The position numbers were made by a program, and so were the translations under genes. Under the pieces are notes generated by a model, which was not told the origin of the DNA, ran no database searches, and worked only from the letters and a program-made list of their open reading frames with translations. 64,000 nucleotides of DNA from assembly GCF_024159265.1 (NCBI RefSeq), contig NZ_JAMYWY010000001.1, positions 5,766,001 through 5,830,000 on the forward strand. The letters are read 5' to 3'. Below are positions 8,571 through 16,496 of the stretch, one piece after another (position 1 is the first letter of the stretch; each line of letters opens with the position of its first letter). Origin of the DNA: Paenibacillus sp. 1781tsa1 (GTDB taxonomy: Bacteria > Bacillota > Bacilli > Paenibacillales > Paenibacillaceae).

Positions 8571-9183
8571 GCTGGGTGAAAAGTTATGGTTTGTCGAGAA
8601 TCAGCAAGCAGCTGCAGCTGATAGTGCTTTTGTTACTGTAGACTTTAATTCACCTTACCAATCATACAAAGACTCACTTTTTTTGTTTCGAGTATTCTTG
8701 GACCAATTTCTTTTGTGCCTCTGAATCGGTCCTTGACCCAACGTCAACATAGATCTCTAATAGTAGAAGTGCCCCGATACCCTTAGCTTTAAGTGAAAGT
8801 GAGTTATTCTTGGATAGAGCTCAAAAGCTTCAAGGGGGCAGTTGACTGAAACATGTAGTCCGCTTCTTCAATGTTATCCTCCTCTATCAATATCATAATA
8901 AAATATAGTATATCCTCAGTAATGAAAGTAATACTATTCCTTCTCTGTAGCTACGTGTTCCTTCGTTTTGGGATGTGTCTTGAGAGGAAAGGTAGCCTAT
9001 TTTCTTTCTTTTCCAAAATTTTGAAAGGATATCCTCATAACTTTCTCGTAAATCACTCTGGTCCCGGTCGATTCAGTATGATCCATTCTTTCATATGCTC
9101 TCGTATTACAACATAAAAATACTTATAAATTGAATCAGTAAAATTATAATAATTTATATTCAAATATATGTAAAAAATTGAAT
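8571..9183. other. Gene-poor, probably decayed stretch
   Basis: No frame here has coding features I can support. A 56-codon frame at 8554-8724 begins inside the HTH fragment in another frame and has no recognisable motif. A short motif near 8614 (CTGCAG.TGATAG.GCTTTT) recurs near 9855, which may mark old duplicated material. Confidence 0.35.
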
Positions 9184-9212
9184 TGACTAGAAATAATCTC
9201 GGTGTTATGTTT
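9184..9212 (+). promoter_or_regulatory. Candidate sigma-A promoter of the small secreted protein
   Basis: TTGACT at 9184-9189, a 17-nt spacer and TATGTT at 9207-9212 lie 28 bp before the AAGGAGGAA ribosome binding site and the ATG at 9241. Confidence 0.5.
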
Positions 9213-9240
9213 AGTTCATAACTTATAAGGAGGAATAAAT

Positions 9241-9735
9241 ATGAAAAAGAAATTGACTGTTGTAATGTCTTCTTTATTATTACTAGGATCACTGGCTTCA
9301 GCAGCTTATGCCCAACCTATTAGTTCACCTAACAACGATTTAGTTACACCAACGGTGAATGATATTGAAGCGCGCGTATCTTCATCAATCAGCACAAGCA
9401 ATGTGTTCGAAACTCCGGAGGACCCTATCATAACACCATTTGATGTAACTCTTATTCGTCCCTTCCCATACGATTCTGTTAATGCTTACGAAAATACCTT
9501 TTATATCGATCCCCGAAACGGATTGGAGGCAAATATTTGGTTACAAAACACTGGGACCTCGACTATCTATATGAAGATATATGTTGATAATAACTTAGAT
9601 ATGGAAATTCCATTTGCTGTCGGACAGCAAAAGACGATCAATTTGTATGGTACGGTTGCTCATAGCTATAAAATCTATGTTTACAACAGTGTTGGTGCAG
9701 TGAATAAATTTAATATCTCGGCTAGACAATTTTAA
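9241..9735 (+). CDS. Small secreted protein of unknown function
   Basis: 164 residues with a textbook signal peptide (KKK, hydrophobic core, AYAQ cleavage near residue 25). The mature chain begins with a Ser/Thr/Pro-rich spacer and continues as a predicted beta-sandwich-like region with alternating hydrophobic residues (TFYIDPR, ANIWLQNTG, IYMKIYVDNN, INLYGTVAHSYKIYVYNS). I recognise no family. It has no cysteine and no cell-wall anchor, so it should be released. A near-perfect AAGGAGGAATAAAT ribosome binding site and a candidate promoter support real expression, unlike the decayed sequences on its left. Confidence 0.75.
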   Translation: MKKKLTVVMSSLLLLGSLASAAYAQPISSPNNDLVTPTVNDIEARVSSSISTSNVFETPEDPIITPFDVTLIRPFPYDSVNAYENTFYIDPRNGLEANIWLQNTGTSTIYMKIYVDNNLDMEIPFAVGQQKTINLYGTVAHSYKIYVYNSVGAVNKFNISARQF

Positions 9736-9970
9736 AAGAAGAAGGCTTGGTAGAATTATTGTACTTTTTCCTGAGTCTTGCTTTTCCTTTTGCCAGATCT
9801 CTTGTTTTAGTCTTGAAAATGTAGTGTCTCCTCCAAGCCTGGGGAAGGACCATTAGTTACTCTGCAGTTGATAGCGCTTTTACAAGTGTGATGTTCAGTT
9901 ATTGTTATTCTTATCACAATTGGGCCCAAATATAAGCACTATAGACCTACCTTCAACCCAACCATATCGA

Positions 9971-10017
9971 AAAAAAAATGGCCACTACACAATTGAAATT
10001 CAGTTGTAGTGGCCATA
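9971..10017 (-). terminator. Terminator of the SLH surface protein gene
   Basis: A long inverted repeat with ATGGCCACTAC (9978-9988) and GTAGTGGCCAT (10006-10016) as outer arms, followed on the minus strand by eight T, placed directly after the stop codon at 10023. Confidence 0.85.
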
Positions 10018-10022
10018 TCATT

Positions 10023-13000
10023 TTATTTGAATATAGGGTTTAGTTCTGGATCAAGAGACAACATCCGAATAAGAAGCGCAGTTGCTTCTGCTCTTGTAAC
10101 TATTCCTTCAGGGACGAATTGATCAACGGTCCGCCCCTCGATCAAGCCAGCAGCAAACGCTTTTCTGATATTCCCCTGATTCCAGGTATGATTGATATCC
10201 TGGAAAGGGACAGTCGTTGATGTGAAGTTTTTAAGCTCAACAATCCTTCCAACCAGTTCGACCGCTTCAGCTCGGGAAAGATACTGATTAGGTTTGAACG
10301 TACCATCTGCGTAGCCCTGGATAACCCCCTGCTCTGTGAGATGAAGAATACCATCTTTCGCCCAGTGAGTAGTCAGATCCTTAAACAACTTGGGTTTCGA
10401 ACTGCCTTCCGAAGGGGAAAAGACGCGATCAAGCATCATACTAAATTCCGCTCGGGTGACAGCATTGTTAGGCCGGAAGCTTCCATCCGGATATCCGGTT
10501 ACACCTTGGACAGATTGGAGCTTCTGCACATAACGTTCTCCCCAATGGCCGAGCAGATCCGAATACACTCTACTTGGCTTGTTTGCGGACATTTCAGATT
10601 GAATCGATTGTACTAAGCCTGATCGGTTGATCACATAAGTGAAGATGGATTTATCAACTTCTGGAAAAACCTCTTCTTCATCCTCCCCACTATCTTCGAT
10701 CCCCAGTCCTGAGTCTTTTATATCTTGTGATGTGGTCGTGTAACCCCCACCTGGCTGAGAAGGCAGATCTATCGTTTTTCCTTCTACGCTAATTGAATAC
10801 TCCTCAGAGTGGATTCCTCCCAACTGGGCGAACACGTTTACCGTTCCAGCTCTCATGGCTTGTAGCTGGCCATCTTTTATTCGGATGATGTTGGGGTTAG
10901 ATACTTCCCAAGCAACTTGTTCTGTGACTTCTATGGATGAGTCATCCGGAAAGAGTGCTTTCACAACCAACGTATGAGCTTCACCAATAATCATCTTCTC
11001 AGGCAATCCTGTGATCTGCAACTTAGAGATGTCGTCTTCTGTCAGCATCTCAACGATGATGGTATATGTTTGTACGGACCCGTCACGAGCGAGAATAGAA
11101 TAAATCACAGGTGAAGTAAAATCATTCACAGTGATGCCGCTGATTTGAATATGTCCTTCTACCTCGGCGGATACACCCTTCATATCGAAGTTAGCAACCA
11201 GTTCTCTCAGATCAGTCCCATAAGGCATTGAAACATGAACGGTATGGGAGTCTTCATTGATTTTCCCGTTAATCTCGTCAATTCGAAACGAAAGAAGCTG
11301 CTTTTCCTGTCTGGTATCTGGTTTAACCTCAACAAGGATCTCAAGTGTAACATCGAAGTAGTTCACTTTGATTGTAGTCGTTCCAACGTGATGAGCATTT
11401 ACCATACCAGAGGTCGTGATAGATGCAATATCAGGGTTAGAAGCGTTGAAAGACACAATACGTGTTAGATCCGCTGTACCGTTGTTCGAATATTTCCCTT
11501 GTATATGAAGCTGCCGGCTCTCACCTGGTATGAACTGTAGAGAAGCTGCATTACTAGTTAATGACTGGATCGGGCTCGCCAGCTCCGGATGGAAGTCACG
11601 AATAGTAGACTCTGCTTCTTTTCCAACGGGATAATAGTTGTTTGTATCATTCGAAACTTGCCAGATAGAGTATCCTTTAAACCAGCTCTCTCCACCAAAA
11701 ACATCTTGGTACGCTTCATACGCATTACGTTGTAATTCTTCATTAAGGTCATCAGAAACAACGGGGTTCCAAGGAGTTGATGTCCCATAATCCACGCTTG
11801 GTATTCCAAGCTCTCCTAAGAATATATCCCGTCCCCAGAATTCTGAAAAAGACCGGACCTCATCATAGACATTTTGATGTCTTGCGTAGATGCTAGAGCT
11901 GCTTAAATCAGCAATCAGATCTGCAGTACTTGGAGCAGGATTTTCATTCAACTCAAAGTACGCAGCAATGGTAATAAAATCAACATATCCAAAGATTAGG
12001 TTAGTCTTCTTTTCATTGTACTGATTCTTAGTGGATGGGTCCCAATCTGCCGTGAGCCACCAGGAAGTTTTATACGTGAGCTTACCAGGATATGCATCAC
12101 GGATAAAAGTGAAGACATCGCGCCAGTACCAAAGGTGGGATTCTATCTTGGTGTAACTGGACCCAGCGATAACAGCATATACGTCTTTAGGGATGGCGAT
12201 CTCATGCAGCAATGTGGACCATACTACTGATTTATAGTTCCAGAAGAATCCGTTCAAATCGGTCGGATCATATTCAATTTCCGATACAGTTCCCTCAGCG
12301 ATCCACGGAAAGGCTTCCAGGATTACATTCACGCCCCTATCATTTAGCACATCAATGAGCGCCTTCGCCTGTTCCACATCGCCTGGATGCATGCTTAATT
12401 CATGGCCGCGGGCATCGGGAACATCAAATCTCACCGGCACAACTACCGTATTTAAGCCAAGCTTATCGATATTGGCGATAACTCGATCTATATTCCCCAA
12501 ATCTTCAGGTAAAACCGTCCCTGATTTTATCTGTGGGATAGGTTCTTCCTCTACTTTCGAAACGACGATGTAAAGCGTTTTGAGAAGTTGCCCTACTCGG
12601 ACGTTGATAAATGTTTCACCTTCGCTAATAGCACTGATCATTCCTGTTGTGCTAACATCCGCAATGCTTGAATCTTCTGAATCAAAGGTGGCTATGGGAA
12701 CAGCATCTTCTATGTATTTATCATTTGTGAGGACGGCTTGTGCTGTGAGTTGAATAGAATCGCCGATTGTTAACATGTTATTAGGAACCTGCGCCTCAAG
12801 CCTTAAGTAATCAACGATATTCAATGTACTTGAAGCGGTTTCTCCATATATATCTGCAGTCACTGTAACTTCTCCTATGGATTTCCCTAGGAGTACACCT
12901 GGCTGATTGAAAACCGCAATGGTGTCATCATGGGAGGACCAGATACTTAATGTGGTCAAATCCTCCATAGGGGCATCTTCATGAGAAGACCATACGGCTT

Positions 13001-13172
13001 GCAACTGCCTTTCCTCACCCACCAGAATGTAATCCGGGTTTCCATGTTTAATGACTAAATTGGGGGAGACCGAACCTTCTGCAAAGGAGATCGGATTAAA
13101 AGACAGACCTATAGACTGGAATACCAACATAAAAACAGTGCAGAGTGTCATAACTTTAGTGAAATATTTCAT
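10023..13172 (-). CDS. SLH-anchored surface protein with Big_2 modules and a glycosidase-like TIM barrel
   Basis: 1,049 residues. A signal peptide (1-31) is followed by two Ig-like Big_2 modules (about 36-205), a barrel-like domain (about 215-535), a third Big_2 module (about 545-620), a DUF5018/cadherin-like beta domain (about 628-712), another Big-type module (about 715-795), a linker, and three SLH repeats (about 865-1049) each with the xxTRAE/xxSRAE signature. The barrel resembles clan-A glycoside hydrolases such as GH113: it has LNTVVVPVRF, a WYWRDVF segment and FLGELGIPS, in which Glu454 is placed like the strand-7 nucleophile. I would expect a cell-wall-bound enzyme acting on a polysaccharide, substrate unknown. 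The SLH repeats bind pyruvylated secondary wall polymer. Its ATG overlaps the stop of the upstream gene (TGATG), so translation is coupled. Confidence 0.8.
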   Translation of the reverse strand: MKYFTKVMTLCTVFMLVFQSIGLSFNPISFAEGSVSPNLVIKHGNPDYILVGEERQLQAVWSSHEDAPMEDLTTLSIWSSHDDTIAVFNQPGVLLGKSIGEVTVTADIYGETASSTLNIVDYLRLEAQVPNNMLTIGDSIQLTAQAVLTNDKYIEDAVPIATFDSEDSSIADVSTTGMISAISEGETFINVRVGQLLKTLYIVVSKVEEEPIPQIKSGTVLPEDLGNIDRVIANIDKLGLNTVVVPVRFDVPDARGHELSMHPGDVEQAKALIDVLNDRGVNVILEAFPWIAEGTVSEIEYDPTDLNGFFWNYKSVVWSTLLHEIAIPKDVYAVIAGSSYTKIESHLWYWRDVFTFIRDAYPGKLTYKTSWWLTADWDPSTKNQYNEKKTNLIFGYVDFITIAAYFELNENPAPSTADLIADLSSSSIYARHQNVYDEVRSFSEFWGRDIFLGELGIPSVDYGTSTPWNPVVSDDLNEELQRNAYEAYQDVFGGESWFKGYSIWQVSNDTNNYYPVGKEAESTIRDFHPELASPIQSLTSNAASLQFIPGESRQLHIQGKYSNNGTADLTRIVSFNASNPDIASITTSGMVNAHHVGTTTIKVNYFDVTLEILVEVKPDTRQEKQLLSFRIDEINGKINEDSHTVHVSMPYGTDLRELVANFDMKGVSAEVEGHIQISGITVNDFTSPVIYSILARDGSVQTYTIIVEMLTEDDISKLQITGLPEKMIIGEAHTLVVKALFPDDSSIEVTEQVAWEVSNPNIIRIKDGQLQAMRAGTVNVFAQLGGIHSEEYSISVEGKTIDLPSQPGGGYTTTSQDIKDSGLGIEDSGEDEEEVFPEVDKSIFTYVINRSGLVQSIQSEMSANKPSRVYSDLLGHWGERYVQKLQSVQGVTGYPDGSFRPNNAVTRAEFSMMLDRVFSPSEGSSKPKLFKDLTTHWAKDGILHLTEQGVIQGYADGTFKPNQYLSRAEAVELVGRIVELKNFTSTTVPFQDINHTWNQGNIRKAFAAGLIEGRTVDQFVPEGIVTRAEATALLIRMLSLDPELNPIFK

Positions 13173-13567
13173 CAGATTCTCTCCATTTCAACCAAAAAAA
13201 AAAATTTGTTATACTGCTGAAAGCGTCCAAGCTCGGCCTTGTTTGCGAACTTTTTGATTTCAACCCCAACATATCGATTGTTCCGATCTACTTCTAATAT
13301 ATCTATTCTGCCTTTTACTCGGGTTGCTTCAATCTTCACTAGTGTAAATGAGAACAACTTTTTCATTTTCCCAACATGATCCTTGATCTCATTATGTGTA
13401 ATATTTCTCAATTGATTTTTGAATCGATACTTTTCTCTGCTAGATCTAACCCTCCTTTCTGCCTGTTTAAGCATCTTTCTACCAATGAGGTCGAAATTAA
13501 TTGGATTATCTTTTTCATATTGAGCGACCTCATCCATAAACGAACACTCATCATCAGCTTTTGACAC
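13172..13567 (-). CDS. Short NucS/DUF91-like PD-(D/E)XK nuclease-type protein
   Basis: 131 residues from a GTG preceded by AAGGAGG. The C-terminal half contains RVKGRIDILEVDRNN and YVGVEIKKFANKAELGRFQQY, which fits the D...ExK core of NucS-type endonucleases (Asp in RIDIL, Glu and Lys in VEIKK, Gln in QQY). The N-terminal half is basic and helical. The protein ends soon after this core, right behind a run of eleven T, so a frameshift that removed a C-terminal part is possible. The stop overlaps the ATG of the SLH glycosidase-like gene. A nuclease coupled to a wall protein makes no obvious functional sense. Confidence 0.5.
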   Translation of the reverse strand: MSKADDECSFMDEVAQYEKDNPINFDLIGRKMLKQAERRVRSSREKYRFKNQLRNITHNEIKDHVGKMKKLFSFTLVKIEATRVKGRIDILEVDRNNRYVGVEIKKFANKAELGRFQQYNKFFFLVEMERI

Positions 13568-13942
13568 GCTTAATCCTCCTTAGGAACGATACAAAATATA
13601 GTCATCGAAATAGAAATAAGGGCCGGCATAAGACCGACCTCCATTTTTGACGCAACGATGGATGTTCCACACACTAGGTAACCCCAAGTATTATATTAAG
13701 TATTAAGCTTCAGTTTAATGTCCGGTACCATGATTATTCATTGATCTCACCCCTACCTTATTTATGGTCTATATATTGACCATTCGTTTAATCCTGCAGC
13801 TGTAGTCATTCGCTCACAGGGGAAATTAGCCATCAAATCCACGAGAAGACATGTTTAGTTAAATCTTCTCGATTCAACACGTTTGTTTCATACCCGCCTT
13901 TGAACTCGAGAGAGTTGTATTTAGACTTTGATCTAAAGTTGT
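13568..13942. other. Gene-free stretch
   Basis: No gene seen. A weak hairpin (GGTCGG pairing with CCGGCC, one T-G) near 13621-13643 may be a minus-strand terminator for the upstream frameshifted gene. Confidence 0.35.
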
Positions 13943-14660
13943 TTACTTCGTAAAATATCCATCAAATAGACCTAAAGCAGACATGTCGGAACCATCACCA
14001 TTTGATACTTGAATCTTCATTTTTGCAGCGTTCTTCAGATTAACCTTAATTTCAGTAGGTGGATCTCCTGCTTTGAAATCATTAGAATATGCTTCCTTCC
14101 CGTCCAAAGTGATTGTGAATGTAAGCGTTTCGCGTGTATTTTTGAATTTTTCAAACAATCCTACCGTGGCTTTGAACTCGCTATATTGACCATTTAAATA
14201 ATATTCGTCGAAATTCCAATTGTCCCGATTGGATGATAAGCTGTATGTATGATAGTTAGAATATTCATTGCCGATGTTATCTGTAGCAATTGGTCCATCA
14301 TAGACTACTTCAAAGGTATTATAGATCCCCAGTGCAGATTGAGTATTCATTGGTTTGATGTCTTTCCCAGGATATATTATTTCTCCCCCATGATCCTCTC
14401 CGATCAGCACCGTCTTATTCTTTGCATCCCATTTCACAAGCTGTCCAAGTGCATTACTCATAAAAGCCAAAGGTACAAATGTACTCCCATTGTATAAAAA
14501 GGGTTTTAGATCGCCTTTGGGCATTTTAGATATGTGATCCACTTTAATGTCATTGACGCTAGACTTCTATCATCTTTCCACCAGCAGCATACGCCGTTGC
14601 GCCAGTGACTACCGTGCCAATGGCCATTCCGATAATTAGACCTTTTAGTTTGTCCTTCAT
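13943..14660 (-). pseudogene. Frameshifted copper-amine-oxidase-N-domain secreted protein
   Basis: The gene starts at the ATG at 14660 behind GGGAGGT with a clear signal peptide (KLKGLIIGMAIG ... TAYAAGG) but hits TAG at 14559-14561. Shifting frame around 14560-14567 restores a continuous protein: SSVNDIKVDHISKMPKGDLK followed by PFLYNGSTFVPL, LGQLVKWDAKNKTVLIG (the copper amine oxidase N-terminal-like module common in Paenibacillus secreted proteins) and an NPCBM-like beta domain (NTRETLTFTITLDGK, SDMSALGLFDGYFTK). One base therefore separates the signal peptide from an otherwise intact mature protein of about 205 residues. A sequencing error cannot be excluded. Confidence 0.75.
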
Positions 14661-14761
14661 GTTACCTCCCAGGGTATAAATCGTATTTGTATGGTTTTTA
14701 CTATATATCGGCTAATTTCTTCCTTTAGTTTACATTATATAATTTCTCTAATACATAGAAC

Positions 14762-14786
14762 AAGGGCCTCCTAAAAGGAGGCCCTT
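14762..14786 (-). terminator. Hairpin after the coiled-coil gene
   Basis: An 11-bp perfect inverted repeat (AAGGGCCTCCT / AGGAGGCCCTT) with a 3-nt loop lies 15 bp past the stop codon. The T-run is poor. Confidence 0.65.
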
Positions 14787-14801
14787 CAAGCACAATTACC
14801 A

Positions 14802-15023
14802 TTAGGGTGCAGCTTGACTCATTGTTGCTAATTGAGAAGTAAGCATCTCAACCTGCGCCTCAAGTGTTGTAATATGATTTTGAAGGCGCTTAATTTCAAA
14901 CAGAACATCTGGGGAGTATATTTGGGCCAACTGAACCATAATAGCCCTATGTAAGCTATCTCCGTGGTTTAAAACGGGGTAAGACAAATATCCATTAAGC
15001 TGTGTTATATTGCTCTTTGGCAA
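14802..15023 (-). CDS. Small coiled-coil protein of unknown function
   Basis: 73 residues from a TTG start, ending in a heptad-patterned segment (FEIKRLQNHITTLEAQVEML) likely to form a coiled coil. It starts 9 bp after the end of the PemK-like frame and has no good ribosome binding site, so it may depend on coupling to that gene or begin at an internal ATG. No family recognised. Confidence 0.45.
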   Translation of the reverse strand: MPKSNITQLNGYLSYPVLNHGDSLHRAIMVQLAQIYSPDVLFEIKRLQNHITTLEAQVEMLTSQLATMSQAAP

Positions 15024-15031
15024 TTATAAAG

Positions 15032-15196
15032 TTAGACGTTAGCTCTGAGATCCTTTTTCACTCTATTTTTGGATATATGCCTGATTTGATGTAAATTGAT
15101 AATCGTGTCCTTCGGAAATATAGGGTATTTCTTTGAAGGATAGCTGTCAGTTGGTATCCGTATCAGAGCTTTTTCCAAATCCCCTGGGAAGCTTGA
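15032..15196 (-). pseudogene. C-terminal half of the PemK/MazF-like domain, beyond an in-frame TGA
   Basis: Continuing in the same frame past the TGA at 15197-15199 gives 54 further codons to TAA at 15032: LEKALIRIPTDS, KKYPIFPKDTIINLHQIR and HISKNRVKKDL. This is the typical second half of PemK/MazF folds, with the conserved 'S.xQIRxxSKxR' region seen here as LHQIRHISKNR. The match shows that the upstream gene was once a full-length fusion. No ribosome binding site precedes this piece. Confidence 0.7.
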
Positions 15197-15832
15197 TCAG
15201 TCATCTGAGTTGGTAGGAACAACAACCAATAATTCTTTAAAATCTCCAATGACAATGGCTGGGTGTGGTTGCAAGAGTTCTCGATCAGTACCATAACCGA
15301 AATCAACTAGCACCTTTCTACCTGAAGCATAGCGCACTGGATTAGAGTAAAACATCCGTGTCGCTTCTCTTCGAGCAATGTAAATATATGTTTCTTCTTT
15401 TACTGAAGGGGTATCTCTTAAGTGCTCTTGGGCTTTCTCTAGCCTATACCTAACCCCGTTCAGAATCTCCCCATTTATTAACTTTAGTGGCCCATTTAAA
15501 AAACGTGTTTGACGCTTGCTATCGTCATTTTTTAGGAGATAGGTGAAGATAGAAGCCACTGATTCAAACAATTTCTTGTCTATCTTTTCTTGTTCAAGTA
15601 TTATTCCGAAATCCTCATCCGTTCGTGGCTTGGATCTTGTGAATATTTCCCTATAGTCCAAGTTAAGTGCTATTGCAAGAATCATAAGAGTCTCGTCATT
15701 GGGGCGAATCTTTGAAGCCTCTGCTCTGCTTATAAGTGCTTGGGAAATTAGAGTGTAACTGGCTAAATGTTCTTGTGTCCTGAAATTTGCCTTCTTTCGT
15801 CTTTCTTTGAGGTATACACCAAAATCAGTCAT
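15197..15832 (-). CDS. XRE-family regulator fused to a truncated PemK/MazF-like toxin domain
   Basis: 211 residues from an ATG behind GGAGGG. Residues 1-65 form a Cro/C1-type helix-turn-helix (VYLKERRKKANFRTQEHLA, LISRAEASKIRPNDETLMIL). A helical middle (about 75-160) includes LFESVASIFTYLLKND. From about 165 the sequence becomes RKVLVDFGYGTDRELLQPHP and AIVIGDFKELLVVVPTNSD, the first half of a PemK/MazF SH3-like barrel, and ends at TGA exactly where the next loop would begin; the second half follows in frame. The full 266-codon product would join a DNA-binding antitoxin-like part and an endoribonuclease-like part in one chain. As it stands it is probably an inactivated toxin, possibly still a DNA-binding repressor. 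Confidence 0.7.
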   Translation of the reverse strand: MTDFGVYLKERRKKANFRTQEHLASYTLISQALISRAEASKIRPNDETLMILAIALNLDYREIFTRSKPRTDEDFGIILEQEKIDKKLFESVASIFTYLLKNDDSKRQTRFLNGPLKLINGEILNGVRYRLEKAQEHLRDTPSVKEETYIYIARREATRMFYSNPVRYASGRKVLVDFGYGTDRELLQPHPAIVIGDFKELLVVVPTNSDD

Positions 15833-15930
15833 TAGCCCTCCGAATTCATTTAATATACAGCATATTATTATGCATATTCAGACTACACAGTACGCCAATA
15901 CGCTTGTCAAACTCATATAATTCAGGTATG

Positions 15931-15957
15931 CAAAAAAAGCCAACTCCAAGAGCTGGC
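15931..15957 (-). terminator. Terminator after the 93-aa gene
   Basis: GCCAGCTC and GAGTTGGC pair around a 3-nt loop on the minus strand and are followed by seven T. Confidence 0.8.
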
Positions 15958-16087
15958 ATAAGTAAATGAATCTATAGAAATAAAAATGAATGATGAATAA
16001 TGCCTAACCACTGTAAGTTAGTATAGATTAGCAGCTCATACCAGAGGTCATAGAAAGCTATTGTCTTACGATTATAAATCCCTTGGT

Positions 16088-16369
16088 TCAGTATACAATG
16101 TGAACCCTTCCATCGTGATACACCTGCACGTCCTGTGATGACATCACGAACTCTATTCCTGTCAAGCTTCCTGATGCCTCTAACTCCTTAATACCCGCCT
16201 CCCATATAGGTCGATTGTGGATTAACGTATAAAAATATATTTTATCCGCACCCTCGCCTTCACTGCTTTGTAATACAAAATTCCCAGCAAAAAGACCCTT
16301 GGGGAATTTTCGCATTTCATTATGTGAAATAAAATGAGGGAGATCTGCTTCAAATTTTCTAGTTAGCAT
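16088..16369 (-). CDS. Small cytosolic protein of unknown function
   Basis: 93 residues, ATG with an AAGGGG upstream, own terminator downstream. It has mixed alpha/beta character with alternating segments (LFAGNFVLQS, KIYFYTLIHN, GIEFVMSSQDVQVYHDGRVHIVY) and no membrane helix, signal or known motif. It stands alone between two minus-strand genes. Confidence 0.6.
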   Translation of the reverse strand: MLTRKFEADLPHFISHNEMRKFPKGLFAGNFVLQSSEGEGADKIYFYTLIHNRPIWEAGIKELEASGSLTGIEFVMSSQDVQVYHDGRVHIVY

Positions 16370-16496
16370 TTTTTATCTAACCCCTTGTTTATAATATGAA
16401 CCCAGGTTCTCTTTCGTAATCACCGAGTTTACTATTGAACGTCAAGCTGTTTCGTCATATTGTAAAAGAGTTATGTCTGCCACGGTTCTTTTGACG

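Noticed and set aside
6559..16369. An intact prophage or integrative element covering the accessory stretch
   Set aside because: Only fragments of recombinase and replication-type genes are present, with no integrase catalytic domain, structural genes or clear attachment repeats.
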